Shown here in pieces: positions 14,705 to 23,978 of a stretch of 64,000 nt of DNA. A program made the translations under genes and the position numbers. Origin of the DNA: Undibacterium sp. Jales W-56 (GTDB lineage: Bacteria > Pseudomonadota > Gammaproteobacteria > Burkholderiales > Burkholderiaceae_D); contig NZ_JAJLQW010000004.1 of assembly GCF_025548535.1 (NCBI RefSeq), forward strand, positions 62,001-126,000. The letters are read 5' to 3'. The notes beneath the pieces are model-generated. The model searched no databases. It worked only from the letters and a program-made list of their open reading frames with translations, and had not been told where the DNA came from. The stretch's first letter is position 1. Every line of letters begins with the position of its first letter.

Positions 14705-16693
14705 TCAGCCCCTAGCCAAATCTGGTGTTGATAATGTGCTTGCCACAGCAGGTTCTGTGCTGTCGTCGCTGACTGAGCCGCCAAGATAGGCTTCGATCAC
14801 TTTGGGGTCGGCCTGGACTTCAGCGGGTTTGCCTTCCGCAATTTTTTGCCCGAAATCGAGTACGGTCACGGTATCGCAAATCGACATGACGACATCCATG
14901 TGATGTTCGATCAGGATAATCGTGATGCCGTGCTGACGGATCTTGCGAATAATCGCGATCAGTTCCTTGATGTCCGGTGCGGTCAAACCGGCGGCTGGTT
15001 CATCGAGCAACAGCAATTTCGGATTCAGTCCGAGCGCGCGGCCGATTTCCAGCATGCGTTGTTTGCCATAAGGTAAATTGCGCGCTTCTTCTTCGGTCAA
15101 TGCAGCCAGTCCCATGAATTGCAGAATCGCCGCTGCACGTACTCTCGCCTCTCTTTCCTCGCGACGATAGCGCGGCGTATGCAGCATCACATCGAGCACA
15201 TTGCTTCTGAATGTGTGGTGCAAACCGACCAGAATATTTTCAGTCGCGCTCATCTCGCCGAATAACTGGACGTTCTGGAAAGTACGGGCCACTCCACCGA
15301 GTGCAATTGCGGATGGCGTGGAACCGGAGATCGTTTTGCCGTTGAATTCAACACTACCGCCGGTTGGTTGATAAATACCCGTCAGTACATTCATCATCGT
15401 GCTCTTGCCTGAGCCATTCGGTCCGATCAGGCCATGCACGGTGCTTTTCGCGATATGCAAGTCAACCTGGTTCAATGCCTTGAGGCCGCCGAATTGCATC
15501 AGCACTTGCTTGGCTTTCAGCAGGCTACCGCTGATCGGTGTGCTCGGATCGGCCAGTCCCCAGGCTTTTGACTCGTCCGCGACAACGCTTGCATGAGCAG
15601 ATCGCACGGTACGGGATCCAAATAAGCCGCGCATGAAACCAATGATGCCGTCTTGCAGGTAATACACCACAAACAAAGTCATCAAACCGAAAATCGTCAA
15701 ACGCCAGTCGGTGATGTTTTCCAGCCGATACGAGAATACCGCCATGCCTATCGTCGCCACCAGAGGCACGATAATCTCCCCGATGGTCCGGCGCTTTTTC
15801 AGCAGCATGAAAGCACCTGCCACGACACCGATCACCGCTGCAACAGTGGCGATCTGGCGGAACAGCTCGATGTCAGCCAGCAAGCTAGGTAAGGTCACGA
15901 TGATCAGTGCACCCAGCAAAGCACCGCTGCGCGTCTTGCGGCCGCCCATGATGATCGCGAGCAGGAACATGATGGTCAGCTCGAAGTTGTAGGTATTCGG
16001 CGAAATGTATTCTTCTGAATACGAATACAGGCTGCCCGCCAAACCCGCCAATGCAGCGCTGATGACAAACGCATACACTTTGTAGCGATACACAGAAACG
16101 CCCATACAATCGGAGGCAATCGGACTATCGCGCAAGGCCTGGAATGCCCTGCCCAGATGAGATTTTAAAATACGGTGCACCACGATCAGTGACAACACCA
16201 TCATCACCGCAACCAGGTAAAAAAATCCGACTTCGCCGAGTTTCACGCCGAAGAACATCGGCTTGACGACCTTGATACCGAGCGGGCCCTCGGTCAGGAA
16301 AGTCATTTCGTTGATCAGGATCTGGATAATCGTACCGAATGCCAGGGTCACCATCGCCAGATAAGGCCCCGTCACGCGCAAGGCAGGTAAGGCGAGCACC
16401 GCACCAAACACCGCAGTGACGCCGATACTGGCAGGCATCGCGATCAGGAATGGCAAACCGAATTTGAAATACAACACGCCAGTCGTATAAGACCCGATGC
16501 CAAATAATCCGGCATGACCGAGAGACACCTGTCCGGTATAACCGACCACGATATCCAGTCCGAACAACAGGATCGCGTAGATCAGTATCGTCTCCGCCAA
16601 ATGGATGTAGTAAGGGTTGTGTACGATGACAGGGAAGGCCGCTAGTGCGAGTACGCCCAGGAGCGCAACAATGAAAGTTTTCTTATTCATCAT
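14705..16693 (-). CDS. livM-livG: Fused branched-chain amino acid ABC permease and ATPase (LivM-LivG)
   Basis: 662 residues combining two usually separate proteins. Residues 1 to about 300 are a LivM permease, with VVGYTGQVSLGHAGLFGIGSY and a second conserved loop LRDSPIASDCMGVSVYRYKVYAF. Two extra hydrophobic segments and a linker follow to about residue 390. The rest is a LivG ATPase with Walker A GPNGSGKSTMM, signature LPYGKQRMLEIGRALG, and Walker B LLLLDEPAAGL. The fusion fixes the one-to-one permease-ATPase pairing. Such fusions occur in other betaproteobacteria. The start overlaps the livH stop by one base. I see no frameshift; the reading frame is continuous. Confidence 0.92.
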   Translation of the reverse strand: MMNKKTFIVALLGVLALAAFPVIVHNPYYIHLAETILIYAILLFGLDIVVGYTGQVSLGHAGLFGIGSYTTGVLYFKFGLPFLIAMPASIGVTAVFGAVLALPALRVTGPYLAMVTLAFGTIIQILINEMTFLTEGPLGIKVVKPMFFGVKLGEVGFFYLVAVMMVLSLIVVHRILKSHLGRAFQALRDSPIASDCMGVSVYRYKVYAFVISAALAGLAGSLYSYSEEYISPNTYNFELTIMFLLAIIMGGRKTRSGALLGALIIVTLPSLLADIELFRQIATVAAVIGVVAGAFMLLKKRRTIGEIIVPLVATIGMAVFSYRLENITDWRLTIFGLMTLFVVYYLQDGIIGFMRGLFGSRTVRSAHASVVADESKAWGLADPSTPISGSLLKAKQVLMQFGGLKALNQVDLHIAKSTVHGLIGPNGSGKSTMMNVLTGIYQPTGGSVEFNGKTISGSTPSAIALGGVARTFQNVQLFGEMSATENILVGLHHTFRSNVLDVMLHTPRYRREEREARVRAAAILQFMGLAALTEEEARNLPYGKQRMLEIGRALGLNPKLLLLDEPAAGLTAPDIKELIAIIRKIRQHGITIILIEHHMDVVMSICDTVTVLDFGQKIAEGKPAEVQADPKVIEAYLGGSVSDDSTEPAVASTLSTPDLARG

Positions 16694-17583
16694 CAGACTT
16701 TCTTAATCGCTGTTTTACCGAACAGACCAGCCGGCTTGACCGCTAACACCAGCAACAATAGCAGCAAGCCCGGCACTTCTTTGTAACCGGTAGAGATATA
16801 AAAGCCGGTCAAGGTTTCGGCGACACCGAGTATCAAGCCACCGACAATCGCCCCCATACCGGAGGTCAGTCCGCCAATGATGGCAACTGCAAAAGCTTTC
16901 AGCCCCAGCGCGGTACCCATGGTGGCGCCGGTGAGCGTGAGAGGAGCGACCAGGACGCCGGCGAAGGCTGCGGTTGCGGACGATAAGGCATAGGAAAACG
17001 TGATCACCATGCTGGTATTGATGCCCATCAATCCCGCGGCATCACGATCGTTTGAAGTGGCAACGACGGCTTTGCCGTAAATCGATTTGCGGTTGAACAT
17101 TTCAACCGCCAGCATCATCGCCAGAGCACCCAATACGACCACCACCTGCATAGGCTGCACGTTCGCGCCAAATATCTGAAACGGGGTAGCCGACAAAGGC
17201 GTAGGGAAAGTCAGATCGTCCTTGCCCCAGATATTTTCGGCGACGTTTTTAAAGATGATCGCGAGCGCGATGGTGGACATGATCCAGCCGAATTCGGATT
17301 TGATTTTGATCGCAGGACGGACGCCTATCCATTCAACGACGGCACCTTGTAAAGCGCCAAAAACAATCACGATCGGGATCATGAGCCAGTAGCTCATGTA
17401 GGGGCCGCCGTGAATATTACCGACCAGGCTAAGTCCCACCAATGCACCGAGCATCAGGGCTTCGCCTTGGCCGAAATTCAAGGTGCCGGAAGTCGCAAAA
17501 GTAAGTTGGTAGCCGAATGCGATGACGGCATAAATCATGCCCAGCGCGATACCGCTGAACACTAATTGGAGAACAATATCCAT
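16693..17583 (-). CDS. livH: Branched-chain amino acid ABC transporter permease LivH
   Basis: 296 residues from the ATG at 17583 (MDIVLQLVFSGIALGMIYAVIAFGYQLTF); an in-frame extension of 16 codons is hydrophilic and unlike the family. The GTLNFGQGEALMLGA segment and GLKAFAVAIIGGLTSGMGAIVGGLILGVAE are LivH hallmarks. It forms the membrane channel with LivM. A 12-bp hairpin lies upstream, between it and the binding-protein gene, which may set different expression levels for the two parts of the operon. Confidence 0.93.
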   Translation of the reverse strand: MDIVLQLVFSGIALGMIYAVIAFGYQLTFATSGTLNFGQGEALMLGALVGLSLVGNIHGGPYMSYWLMIPIVIVFGALQGAVVEWIGVRPAIKIKSEFGWIMSTIALAIIFKNVAENIWGKDDLTFPTPLSATPFQIFGANVQPMQVVVVLGALAMMLAVEMFNRKSIYGKAVVATSNDRDAAGLMGINTSMVITFSYALSSATAAFAGVLVAPLTLTGATMGTALGLKAFAVAIIGGLTSGMGAIVGGLILGVAETLTGFYISTGYKEVPGLLLLLLVLAVKPAGLFGKTAIKKV

Positions 17584-17619
17584 GATGACCTTGAGAGCAA
17601 GTGTAGAACACAGGGGCGA

Positions 17620-17651
17620 CTGACATCTCACTGCACAATGTGAGATGTCAG
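17620..17651. terminator. Long hairpin between livK and livH
   Basis: Perfect 12-base arms (CTGACATCTCAC and complement) enclose 8 loop bases. No T-run follows, so it is more likely a stabiliser of the upstream binding-protein mRNA or a partial terminator than a full stop. It lies in the 159-base gap between the two genes. Confidence 0.5.
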
Positions 17652-17742
17652 CGCTACCTACAATTAAAACTGAAGAAGCTGAATTGCTGTGTTACTTGAT
17701 TTGTATGACGTAATTAACGTGATAAATCGGGATTAATCGCGA

Positions 17743-18900
17743 TTATTGCGCCAAAGTGACGTGACCTTCTTTGACTGCACCCATGACCGGTACGCCAACC
17801 TTGATTGCCTCATGGTCCACTTTAGAGAACGGTTTGTCATAAGTAGTGACGACGCCTTCCACTTTCGTTTGCAGGCTTTCTAAGGCTTCGCGGACTTTAG
17901 GTCCTTCTGTAGAACCTGCCTGCTTGATCGCCGCTGCTAACAGGTAGATCGAATCATAGCCCTGCGCTGCAGAGACCGGGGATGGGATACGGCCGCCAGG
18001 TGGGTTATAGGCTTTCAAATACGCATCGATGAAGGCTTTACGTTTTGGTGTATTCGGAATCTGAATGAAGGTTTGCGGCATCGATGCACCTTCGCCGTTT
18101 TTACCGGCATTGTCGATGAAGTTGCCCATCGAGAGTGTCCAGCTACCGATCATCGGCACTTTCCAGTTCAGCTTCTCCATGCCGTTGGCGATTTGCGCCA
18201 GTTCCGGACCGATGCCATAGGTCAGGATGACTTGCGCGCCTGACTGTTTTGCTTTCAGCAATTGCGCGGTCATATCGACGTCTTTGATGTTGAATTTTTC
18301 AACTGCGACTGGCTTCAGGCCTTTTTTATCAAGCGCTTTTTCCAGGTCCTCGCGACCCAGTTGACCGTAGTTAGTCGAGTCGGCCAGAATTGCGACTTTG
18401 CTCAGCTTACGTTTGCCCACAGCTTCATCGACGATCATTGCGGATTGAATCGTATCGTATGCTGCGTTACGGAAGATATAGTTCTCAGGCTGATCCGCGA
18501 ATTGCTTGGTCACCACGCTACCGGTCGCAACGTTGTTCATCACAGGAATCTTTGCTTCCTGATAAAAACGCTGGGATGCGAGTGCGACACCGGTGTTGAT
18601 GAAGCCCACGGTGGAAACCACTTTTTCTTTATTGATGAGCTCTTGTGCAACCTGGACGCCGCGCTCATTTTTCGCTTCGTCATCGCGCTCTACCAACTGG
18701 AATGGACGACCGAGCACACCGCCTGTTGCATTGATTTCTGCAACAGCGAGTTTGACGCCGTCACGCATGGACACACCCATAGGCGCTGATCCGCCGGTAA
18801 ATGGTCCGGTAACACCAATCTTAATCGGATCTGCAGCCACCGCTGATAATGCCAAAGTCGCCAACGCAGCTGCAATCATTGCTTGTAATTTGTATGACAT
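17743..18900 (-). CDS. livK: Branched-chain amino acid ABC transporter substrate-binding protein
   Basis: 385 residues from the ATG at 18900, chosen because GGAGG lies 3-7 bases upstream on the minus strand. A Sec signal peptide ends near residue 22-23 (SAVAAD). The mature part is a Leu/Ile/Val-binding protein type periplasmic binding fold (PIKIGVTGPFTGG...GVSMRDGVKLAVAEINATGGVLGRPFQLVERDDEAK). It captures an amino acid or similar ligand for LivH-LivMG-LivF encoded just downstream. The exact ligand cannot be read from sequence; proteins of this class also bind aromatic acids or amides. Confidence 0.9.
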   Translation of the reverse strand: MSYKLQAMIAAALATLALSAVAADPIKIGVTGPFTGGSAPMGVSMRDGVKLAVAEINATGGVLGRPFQLVERDDEAKNERGVQVAQELINKEKVVSTVGFINTGVALASQRFYQEAKIPVMNNVATGSVVTKQFADQPENYIFRNAAYDTIQSAMIVDEAVGKRKLSKVAILADSTNYGQLGREDLEKALDKKGLKPVAVEKFNIKDVDMTAQLLKAKQSGAQVILTYGIGPELAQIANGMEKLNWKVPMIGSWTLSMGNFIDNAGKNGEGASMPQTFIQIPNTPKRKAFIDAYLKAYNPPGGRIPSPVSAAQGYDSIYLLAAAIKQAGSTEGPKVREALESLQTKVEGVVTTYDKPFSKVDHEAIKVGVPVMGAVKEGHVTLAQ

Positions 18901-19339
18901 GTCGTCCTCCATTTATATTATTTTGAACCATCTGATTTACTACGAAATTACTACAAAACTTCTGTTACGAGGCATGAGGATGTCGACATTTGCCGGGCAA
19001 ATTACAAACTGTCTCAGCATCCCCCGTTACTCAGCACAAAGATTCTGGCATAGCGAAATTTATTCCCAAGTGAAAAGAAATTCATAGTCGCATGAAATAT
19101 TTGCATGCTTACGCGAGTGCCTACGCAGTACTACTTAAAAAAGCGCATTTAACCCATTTTCCCAGCTAAATTTCGTTTTTTTTCGCATTAATTATGCATC
19201 AAAATGCGGCTTTTTTTGATACTCGCACAGATCCGGATACATTAATAATTTTCGCGCAAAAACAACGCCATCTTTGTACTGAAGAAAATGATTGTTTCAG
19301 ACCCGATAGTATGATTTGCCATCACTACAAGGAATCAAG
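18901..19339. other. AT-rich divergent control region between livK and the dehalogenase gene
   Basis: 439 bases, no supported gene. It must hold the liv and dehalogenase promoters, but I could not assign minus 35/minus 10 pairs with confidence. A short inverted repeat with a T-run (about 19184-19217) has a long loop and was not accepted as a terminator. Confidence 0.55.
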
Positions 19340-20047
19340 ATGAATCCAGAATCAGCTCAACTCAGAGTACTCGCTTTTGACGTATTTGGCACGGTTGTCG
19401 ATTGGTATGGCAGCGTCAGGAGAGAAATAGAACAGGTCTCACCGGGTATCGATGGCAATCGCTTCGCTCTGGCATGGCGGGAGGCCTACGTCCCGGCGAT
19501 GCAGCGCGTCATGTCGGGGCAAACGGGCTGGACCACAATTGATGTACTGCACCGGCAGATTCTGGATACCTTATTGCCGCAATTTGGCCTGCAACAGATG
19601 AGCGATACGGACCGGCAGCACCTGAATAAAGTCTGGCACCGGCTTGATGCCTGGCCGGATAGCATTGCGGGATTGCACAGACTCAAATCGCGCTTCACGA
19701 TTTGCACCCTGTCCAACGGCAATATGAGTTTGCTGACGAATATGGCGAAACATGCGGGCCTGCCCTGGGATTGTATTTTATCTGCCGAAATTTTCAAGCG
19801 CTATAAACCTGATCCGGCGACGTATCTGGGCGTTGCCGATCTACTTGATGTACGACCGGATCAAGTCATGCTGGTGGCCGCCCATCAAAGTGATCTGACA
19901 GCGGCCAGGGCATGCGGATTACAGACTGCCTACATTGAACGTCCTGCCGAATATGGGCCAGCCGTCGCCAAGGATATTTCAGCCAATCCGGCCAATACTT
20001 ATCACGCCAGGGACTTGGAACATCTGGCCGATCTGCTGGGCTGCTGA
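19340..20047 (+). CDS. HAD-superfamily haloacid dehalogenase, type II
   Basis: 235 residues from the ATG at 19340, with AAGGA 6-10 bases before. The first motif AFDVFGTVVDWYGSV carries the nucleophilic Asp in the place typical of L-2-haloacid dehalogenases; STLSNGN-like motif 2 is CTLSNGNMSL, and motif 3 is FKRYKPDPATYLGVADLL. The C-terminal AAHQSDLTAARACGL replaces the usual Asp pair with a single Asp, as in the type II haloacid dehalogenase subgroup. These cytoplasmic enzymes hydrolyse 2-haloalkanoic acids; many relatives have other substrates. It is a single gene convergent with the glucokinase fusion. Confidence 0.85.
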   Translation: MNPESAQLRVLAFDVFGTVVDWYGSVRREIEQVSPGIDGNRFALAWREAYVPAMQRVMSGQTGWTTIDVLHRQILDTLLPQFGLQQMSDTDRQHLNKVWHRLDAWPDSIAGLHRLKSRFTICTLSNGNMSLLTNMAKHAGLPWDCILSAEIFKRYKPDPATYLGVADLLDVRPDQVMLVAAHQSDLTAARACGLQTAYIERPAEYGPAVAKDISANPANTYHARDLEHLADLLGC

Positions 20048-20162
20048 GCGTTTAATCGTCCAGACATAATTACGGTTTGCCTGGAATTGTGCCGCGTTAT
20101 GCTGAACGTTATTATTGGCAATTGGCAGCCAACCTCAAGATGAGATGACGCTTTGCTGAAAA

Positions 20163-22082
20163 CTATCGGCTATGCGAAGTCAGTCGCGCCAATGGGGACG
20201 CGATGCTGACGCCGGGCGCTTCGTTACGGGCACCTTTCACCGAATCGGTCTTTTTCGAGCTGACACTGGCTTCATCCAAACGTTCATCCGCCTCGCCGCC
20301 CAACAGACTGCCGCCATCAGGATTACGCCGCATGGCGACGCCGACAGCCAGCATATCAATGACTAATAAGTGCAAAATCCGGCTGACCATAGGCAGATGG
20401 GTGGAAACATCTTCTACATGATCGACTATCAGGGCAGCATCCGCCTTGCGTACCAGAGGCGATTGACTCGCTGCAATGGCGATCACGGTGGCGCCGCGTT
20501 CGCGTGCTTTTTCTGCGACTTCCAGCAACTCCGGCAGGCGGCCGCTACTGCTGATGATGACGACCACATCTTTCGGCTTCAACACACTCGCCGCCAGCAA
20601 TTGCAAACGGGAATCCGTATGCGCAACACTAGGAATGCCCAAACGTAAGAACTTAAATTGCGCATCTTGTGCAACCACGCCGTAATGACCTATTGCATAG
20701 AATTCGACCCGGTCTGCATGGACGATTAAGTCAATTGCGCGGTCTATCATTTCACGGTTGAGCTGGCTGCGCACCTGCAGAATCGCCGACGCGGTATTAC
20801 CCAGCACCTTGGCGCCCAGTTCCAGAGCGGAGTCGTGATTCGTGACTTGAATATGGGTCACCGGCACCGTACCGGTCAAACCGGAAGCCAGGCGCAATTT
20901 AAAATCGGACAGACCTTCGCACCCCAAAGAGCGGCAAAAACGGATCACCGTTGGCTGGCTCACTTCGGCCGCCCTTGCAATCTCGGCGATAGGATCGTTC
21001 AGGACAGAGCGGGCATGTGCCAGCACATGCTCGGCAACACGCAACTCTGCCGGCGATAACTCAGAACGCGCACGCCGGATCTGCCCTAGGATGGCCGAGC
21101 CCGGATCCGCATTCAAAGTACGCAATTGCGCATCCAGAATCGCAGAAGCGCCGGTAAAAGTTGCATGCTCCGCCGTAATGACAAAGGTAGGAATCGCCGC
21201 CACGTAGCGACTAAAGCGCCCCTTCTCTTCAAAGCGCGAGCGGAAGCGGGAGGCATCAAAATAACTGCCGAGCCGCGGCACGATGCCGCCGCCGATATAA
21301 ATACCGCCCAGCGCACCCAGCGTCACCGCCAGATTGGCCGCCGCCGTGCCTAGCAATGCGCAAAATACATCCAACGTATCGACGCAAACCGGATCGGTTT
21401 CATCCAATGCACGCTGGGTAATGTCCGGCGCACTCAATGCCAACGGGGCAACGCCCGCCAGTTCAGCCAGGGCGCGATAAATCAGCTCCAGCCCGGGGCC
21501 CGAAACCAGCCGCTCAAACGATACGTGTTCATAGTGTTTCCAGACATAGCGCAGGACGGCAATTTCGCGTTCATCGTGCGGAGAAAAACTGGTATGGCCG
21601 CCTTCGGAACCCAAAGAAATCCAGCCGTCTCCGGCCGGAATCAGTCCGGATACGCCGAGACCGCTGCCCGGCCCCAGCAAGCCAATCACGCTTTGCTTAC
21701 TCGCGTCGCCGGTACCGATCTGCCGCACATCATGCGGTCCTAGTCGCGGCAAGGCCATCGCCAGCGCCGTAAAATCATTGACAATCAGCAGCGTATCCAG
21801 GCCTAGCTTCTGACGCATTTCCTCAATAGAAAATTGCCAGTGGTAATTCGTCATGCTGACCAGGTCACCATCGACCGGATTGGCGATAGCGACAGCGGCG
21901 TGCTCGACATGCTGGGAAGGGACAGACGCGAGATAGGCAGACACCGCCGCCGCGAAATCCGGGAATTCCGCGCAACGCAGGGAATCAATATGCTGGAAAT
22001 CGCCTTTCGCCATTTCCAATGCAAAGCGGGCATAGGTACCGCCGATATCGGCAATTAAGCGTGGACTGTCAAATGGGAGCAT
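20163..22082 (-). CDS. glk: Bifunctional glucokinase / RpiR-HexR type transcriptional regulator
   Basis: 639 residues. Residues 1 to about 335 are a complete glucokinase: LIADIGGTYARFALEM (phosphate 1), GPGSGLGVSGLI, GSEGGHTSFSP and YIGGGIVPRLGSYF. Residues about 345-425 are an RpiR helix-turn-helix (LSPAELRVAEHVL...EIARAAEVSQPTVIRFCRSLGCEGLSDFKLRLA), followed by a SIS sugar-phosphate domain (VEFYAIGHYGVVAQDA...DVVVIISSSGRLPELLEVAEKARERGATVIAIA). So one chain phosphorylates glucose and senses a phosphosugar while binding DNA. Such fusions are known in Burkholderiales. A HexR-like palindrome lies at 22291-22305, 209 bp upstream, suggesting autoregulation. The C-terminal 45 residues are low-complexity and of unknown role. 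Confidence 0.93.
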   Translation of the reverse strand: MLPFDSPRLIADIGGTYARFALEMAKGDFQHIDSLRCAEFPDFAAAVSAYLASVPSQHVEHAAVAIANPVDGDLVSMTNYHWQFSIEEMRQKLGLDTLLIVNDFTALAMALPRLGPHDVRQIGTGDASKQSVIGLLGPGSGLGVSGLIPAGDGWISLGSEGGHTSFSPHDEREIAVLRYVWKHYEHVSFERLVSGPGLELIYRALAELAGVAPLALSAPDITQRALDETDPVCVDTLDVFCALLGTAAANLAVTLGALGGIYIGGGIVPRLGSYFDASRFRSRFEEKGRFSRYVAAIPTFVITAEHATFTGASAILDAQLRTLNADPGSAILGQIRRARSELSPAELRVAEHVLAHARSVLNDPIAEIARAAEVSQPTVIRFCRSLGCEGLSDFKLRLASGLTGTVPVTHIQVTNHDSALELGAKVLGNTASAILQVRSQLNREMIDRAIDLIVHADRVEFYAIGHYGVVAQDAQFKFLRLGIPSVAHTDSRLQLLAASVLKPKDVVVIISSSGRLPELLEVAEKARERGATVIAIAASQSPLVRKADAALIVDHVEDVSTHLPMVSRILHLLVIDMLAVGVAMRRNPDGGSLLGGEADERLDEASVSSKKTDSVKGARNEAPGVSIASPLARLTSHSR

Positions 22083-22290
22083 GTACGTTCATTTCTTATT
22101 GTGAATATTGATCGGGCATCCCGGAGTGCTTTAAGGCTTCACACATAGGATCAAATCTCGCCGCGCTATTGTAGACCCGCCGCTCCACGAACGATAGTTG
22201 TTCACAAAAACAGGTGCTTTTTTGTTAAAAAATGCCAACAAGCAATTAGATGCTTATTCCACTACAACTGACATACTATACGGCTTATCA

Positions 22291-22305
22291 TGTAACTTCA
22301 CTACA
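22291..22305. promoter_or_regulatory. HexR-like operator upstream of the glucokinase-regulator fusion
   Basis: TGTAACTTCACTACA has the TGTA-N7-TACA symmetry shared by seven sites in this window. It resembles the HexR consensus (TGTAATTAAATTACA). Its place upstream of the regulator gene suggests feedback control. Confidence 0.6.
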
Positions 22306-22686
22306 ACAACTCAATATGAGAATAAAAATCAAGTGAACAACATAGAGATCCAATGTAATTATGGGCAGACAGCCTGATCGCATCGCTTTACCAGGATTTG
22401 CGCAAAACGGTCAGCTGGCTCCAACCATGCACATTGAAGCCGCAGGCTGGATGCGCCTTTCAGAGGCATTTTGCGTCAACAGGCGCACCCGGCTTGCGGG
22501 TTCGCTTATCCACACTTCATGGGATCAGCCCCTACCGCCTTTTCTCTTTGTCTCCGTAGCGAGATGTTTTGGTTTTTTTGCGTAGGTCCTATTGACATAA
22601 AAGCGGAATAAATCAAGAAATGCCCATGGGAATCCCGGCAATGACAGCGATTTTCACTTTCTTGTGTTTACTAGTTGCATAAATTA
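22306..22686. other. Gene-free stretch between divergent glucokinase genes
   Basis: About 380 bases. The centre (about 22360-22580) is less AT-rich than its flanks and holds a 7-bp inverted repeat (TGCGCCT at 22452, AGGCGCA at 22481) and the small hairpin ACCCG-GCTTG-CGGGT. A 74-codon frame at 22361-22585 has no ribosome site and no family likeness, so no gene is called. Confidence 0.5.
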
Positions 22687-22701
22687 TGTAGTTTTGCTAC
22701 A
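22687..22701. promoter_or_regulatory. HexR-like operator upstream of the second glucokinase gene
   Basis: TGTAGTTTTGCTACA fits TGTA-N7-TACA with extended GT/GC symmetry. It lies 134 bp before the glucokinase start at 22835. Confidence 0.65.
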
Positions 22702-22834
22702 TTGTGAAAATAAAATATACCATCCACTATTTCGGTAATTCCATGCAAAACCCGTTTTGTCGCTCACAGTCCCCCGTACAAGCTACTCGCGACTGCCGTC
22801 ATCCAACTACGTCAGAGAGCCAGGGGTAAGCAAG

Positions 22835-23845
22835 ATGATGACATCCGTTTCCATGAGTAAACTTTCCATGAATACTTTCCCCTGGCTGGTCGCCGATATC
22901 GGGGGTAGCAATGCGCGCTTCGGCTGGATCGCCGGCAAGAATGCTGAAATCCAGTTTGTACGCACGCTCCCTGTAATTGGGTATACCGATCCGGTGGCAG
23001 CGACAAATGCCTACCTTGCCGATCTGGCGAAGCAACTCAAAGGCGACTACCAAGCGCCGCGCTGCGCTGCGTTTGCAGTTGCGACAGCGGTTGCCAGCGA
23101 TCAGGTCGTATTCACCAATAGCCATTGGAGCTTCTCTCAGGCAGCGGTGCAATCGGCATTGCACTTGGAGACTTTTATCGTATTGAATGATTTTGAGGCG
23201 CTCGCCCTGTCGCTGCCGCGACTCAGCGCGGCGCAGCTTAAATCGGACGGCCCGCTGCCCAAACAAACCGGAACGCTCGCCGTCATCGGTCCGGGCACCG
23301 GCCTGGGCGTAGCCGGTGTGATTGAAACCCAAAAAGGCTGGATCGCCTTGCCTGGCGAAGGCGGCCATGCAACCCTGGCAGCAGGCGATGAATTTGAGAG
23401 CGCCCTGCTGACGCATGTGCGCAGCCTATATCCGCATGTCTCGGCTGAACGCCTGCTGTCCGGCATAGGCTTGCCGGTATTGCATAAAGCGGTTGCGAAG
23501 GTCATGCAAATCAACGCGGCAGAACTCCCGGCAGAGGCGATCGTCGAGCAGGGCCTGGCAAATACCGATCCGGTCTGCGCCAAAACACTGGACGTTTTTT
23601 GCGCCTTGCTCGGCAGTTTTGCGGGCAGCGTGGCGCTTATCCTGGGAGCCAGGGGCGGCGTGTATATCGGCGGCGGCATCGTGCCGCGTTTAGGCGACTA
23701 TTTTTTCAAATCGCGATTTCGTGAACGCTTTGAAGCGAAGGGACGCTTCGACGGCTATCTGAAACACATCCCGACTGCCCTGATTACCGATACCCTGGCA
23801 GCCCTGACGGGTGCCGCGATGGCGATTGAACAGCAAGTGGAATAA
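22835..23845 (+). CDS. glk: Glucokinase
   Basis: 336 residues from the ATG at 22835, preceded by CAGGGG at about 9 bases; an in-frame start at 22757 is less likely. The fold is the same as the kinase half of the divergent fusion: LVADIGGSNARFGWI, VLNDFEALALSLPRL, GPGTGLGVAGVI, LPGEGGHATLA and YIGGGIVPRLGDYF. The GEGGH motif includes the Glu and His that bind glucose, and VLNDF the catalytic Asp. It phosphorylates glucose released from glucans in the cytoplasm. Thus the locus encodes two glucokinases, one with and one without the regulatory module. They are paralogues placed back to back. Confidence 0.93.
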   Translation: MMTSVSMSKLSMNTFPWLVADIGGSNARFGWIAGKNAEIQFVRTLPVIGYTDPVAATNAYLADLAKQLKGDYQAPRCAAFAVATAVASDQVVFTNSHWSFSQAAVQSALHLETFIVLNDFEALALSLPRLSAAQLKSDGPLPKQTGTLAVIGPGTGLGVAGVIETQKGWIALPGEGGHATLAAGDEFESALLTHVRSLYPHVSAERLLSGIGLPVLHKAVAKVMQINAAELPAEAIVEQGLANTDPVCAKTLDVFCALLGSFAGSVALILGARGGVYIGGGIVPRLGDYFFKSRFRERFEAKGRFDGYLKHIPTALITDTLAALTGAAMAIEQQVE

Positions 23846-23978
23846 TCCCCTTTCACTTGCGACCCGGAGAGAGCCAAGGCCATATCATCCATTCGTTTTC
23901 ACAGGAAAATCCATCCTCATTCTGCGGATCTGAACAGGAATACGGCGATGCAATTCGCGCCTCGCCGCATTGCGCAGG

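Noticed and set aside
19184..19217. Terminator-like repeat with T-run near the dehalogenase gene
   Set aside because: Only 6-base arms with a 13-base loop, and no gene ends nearby on the matching strand.
22361..22585. 74-codon frame between the glucokinase genes
   Set aside because: No ribosome site, odd composition and no family likeness; it lies in a regulatory gap.
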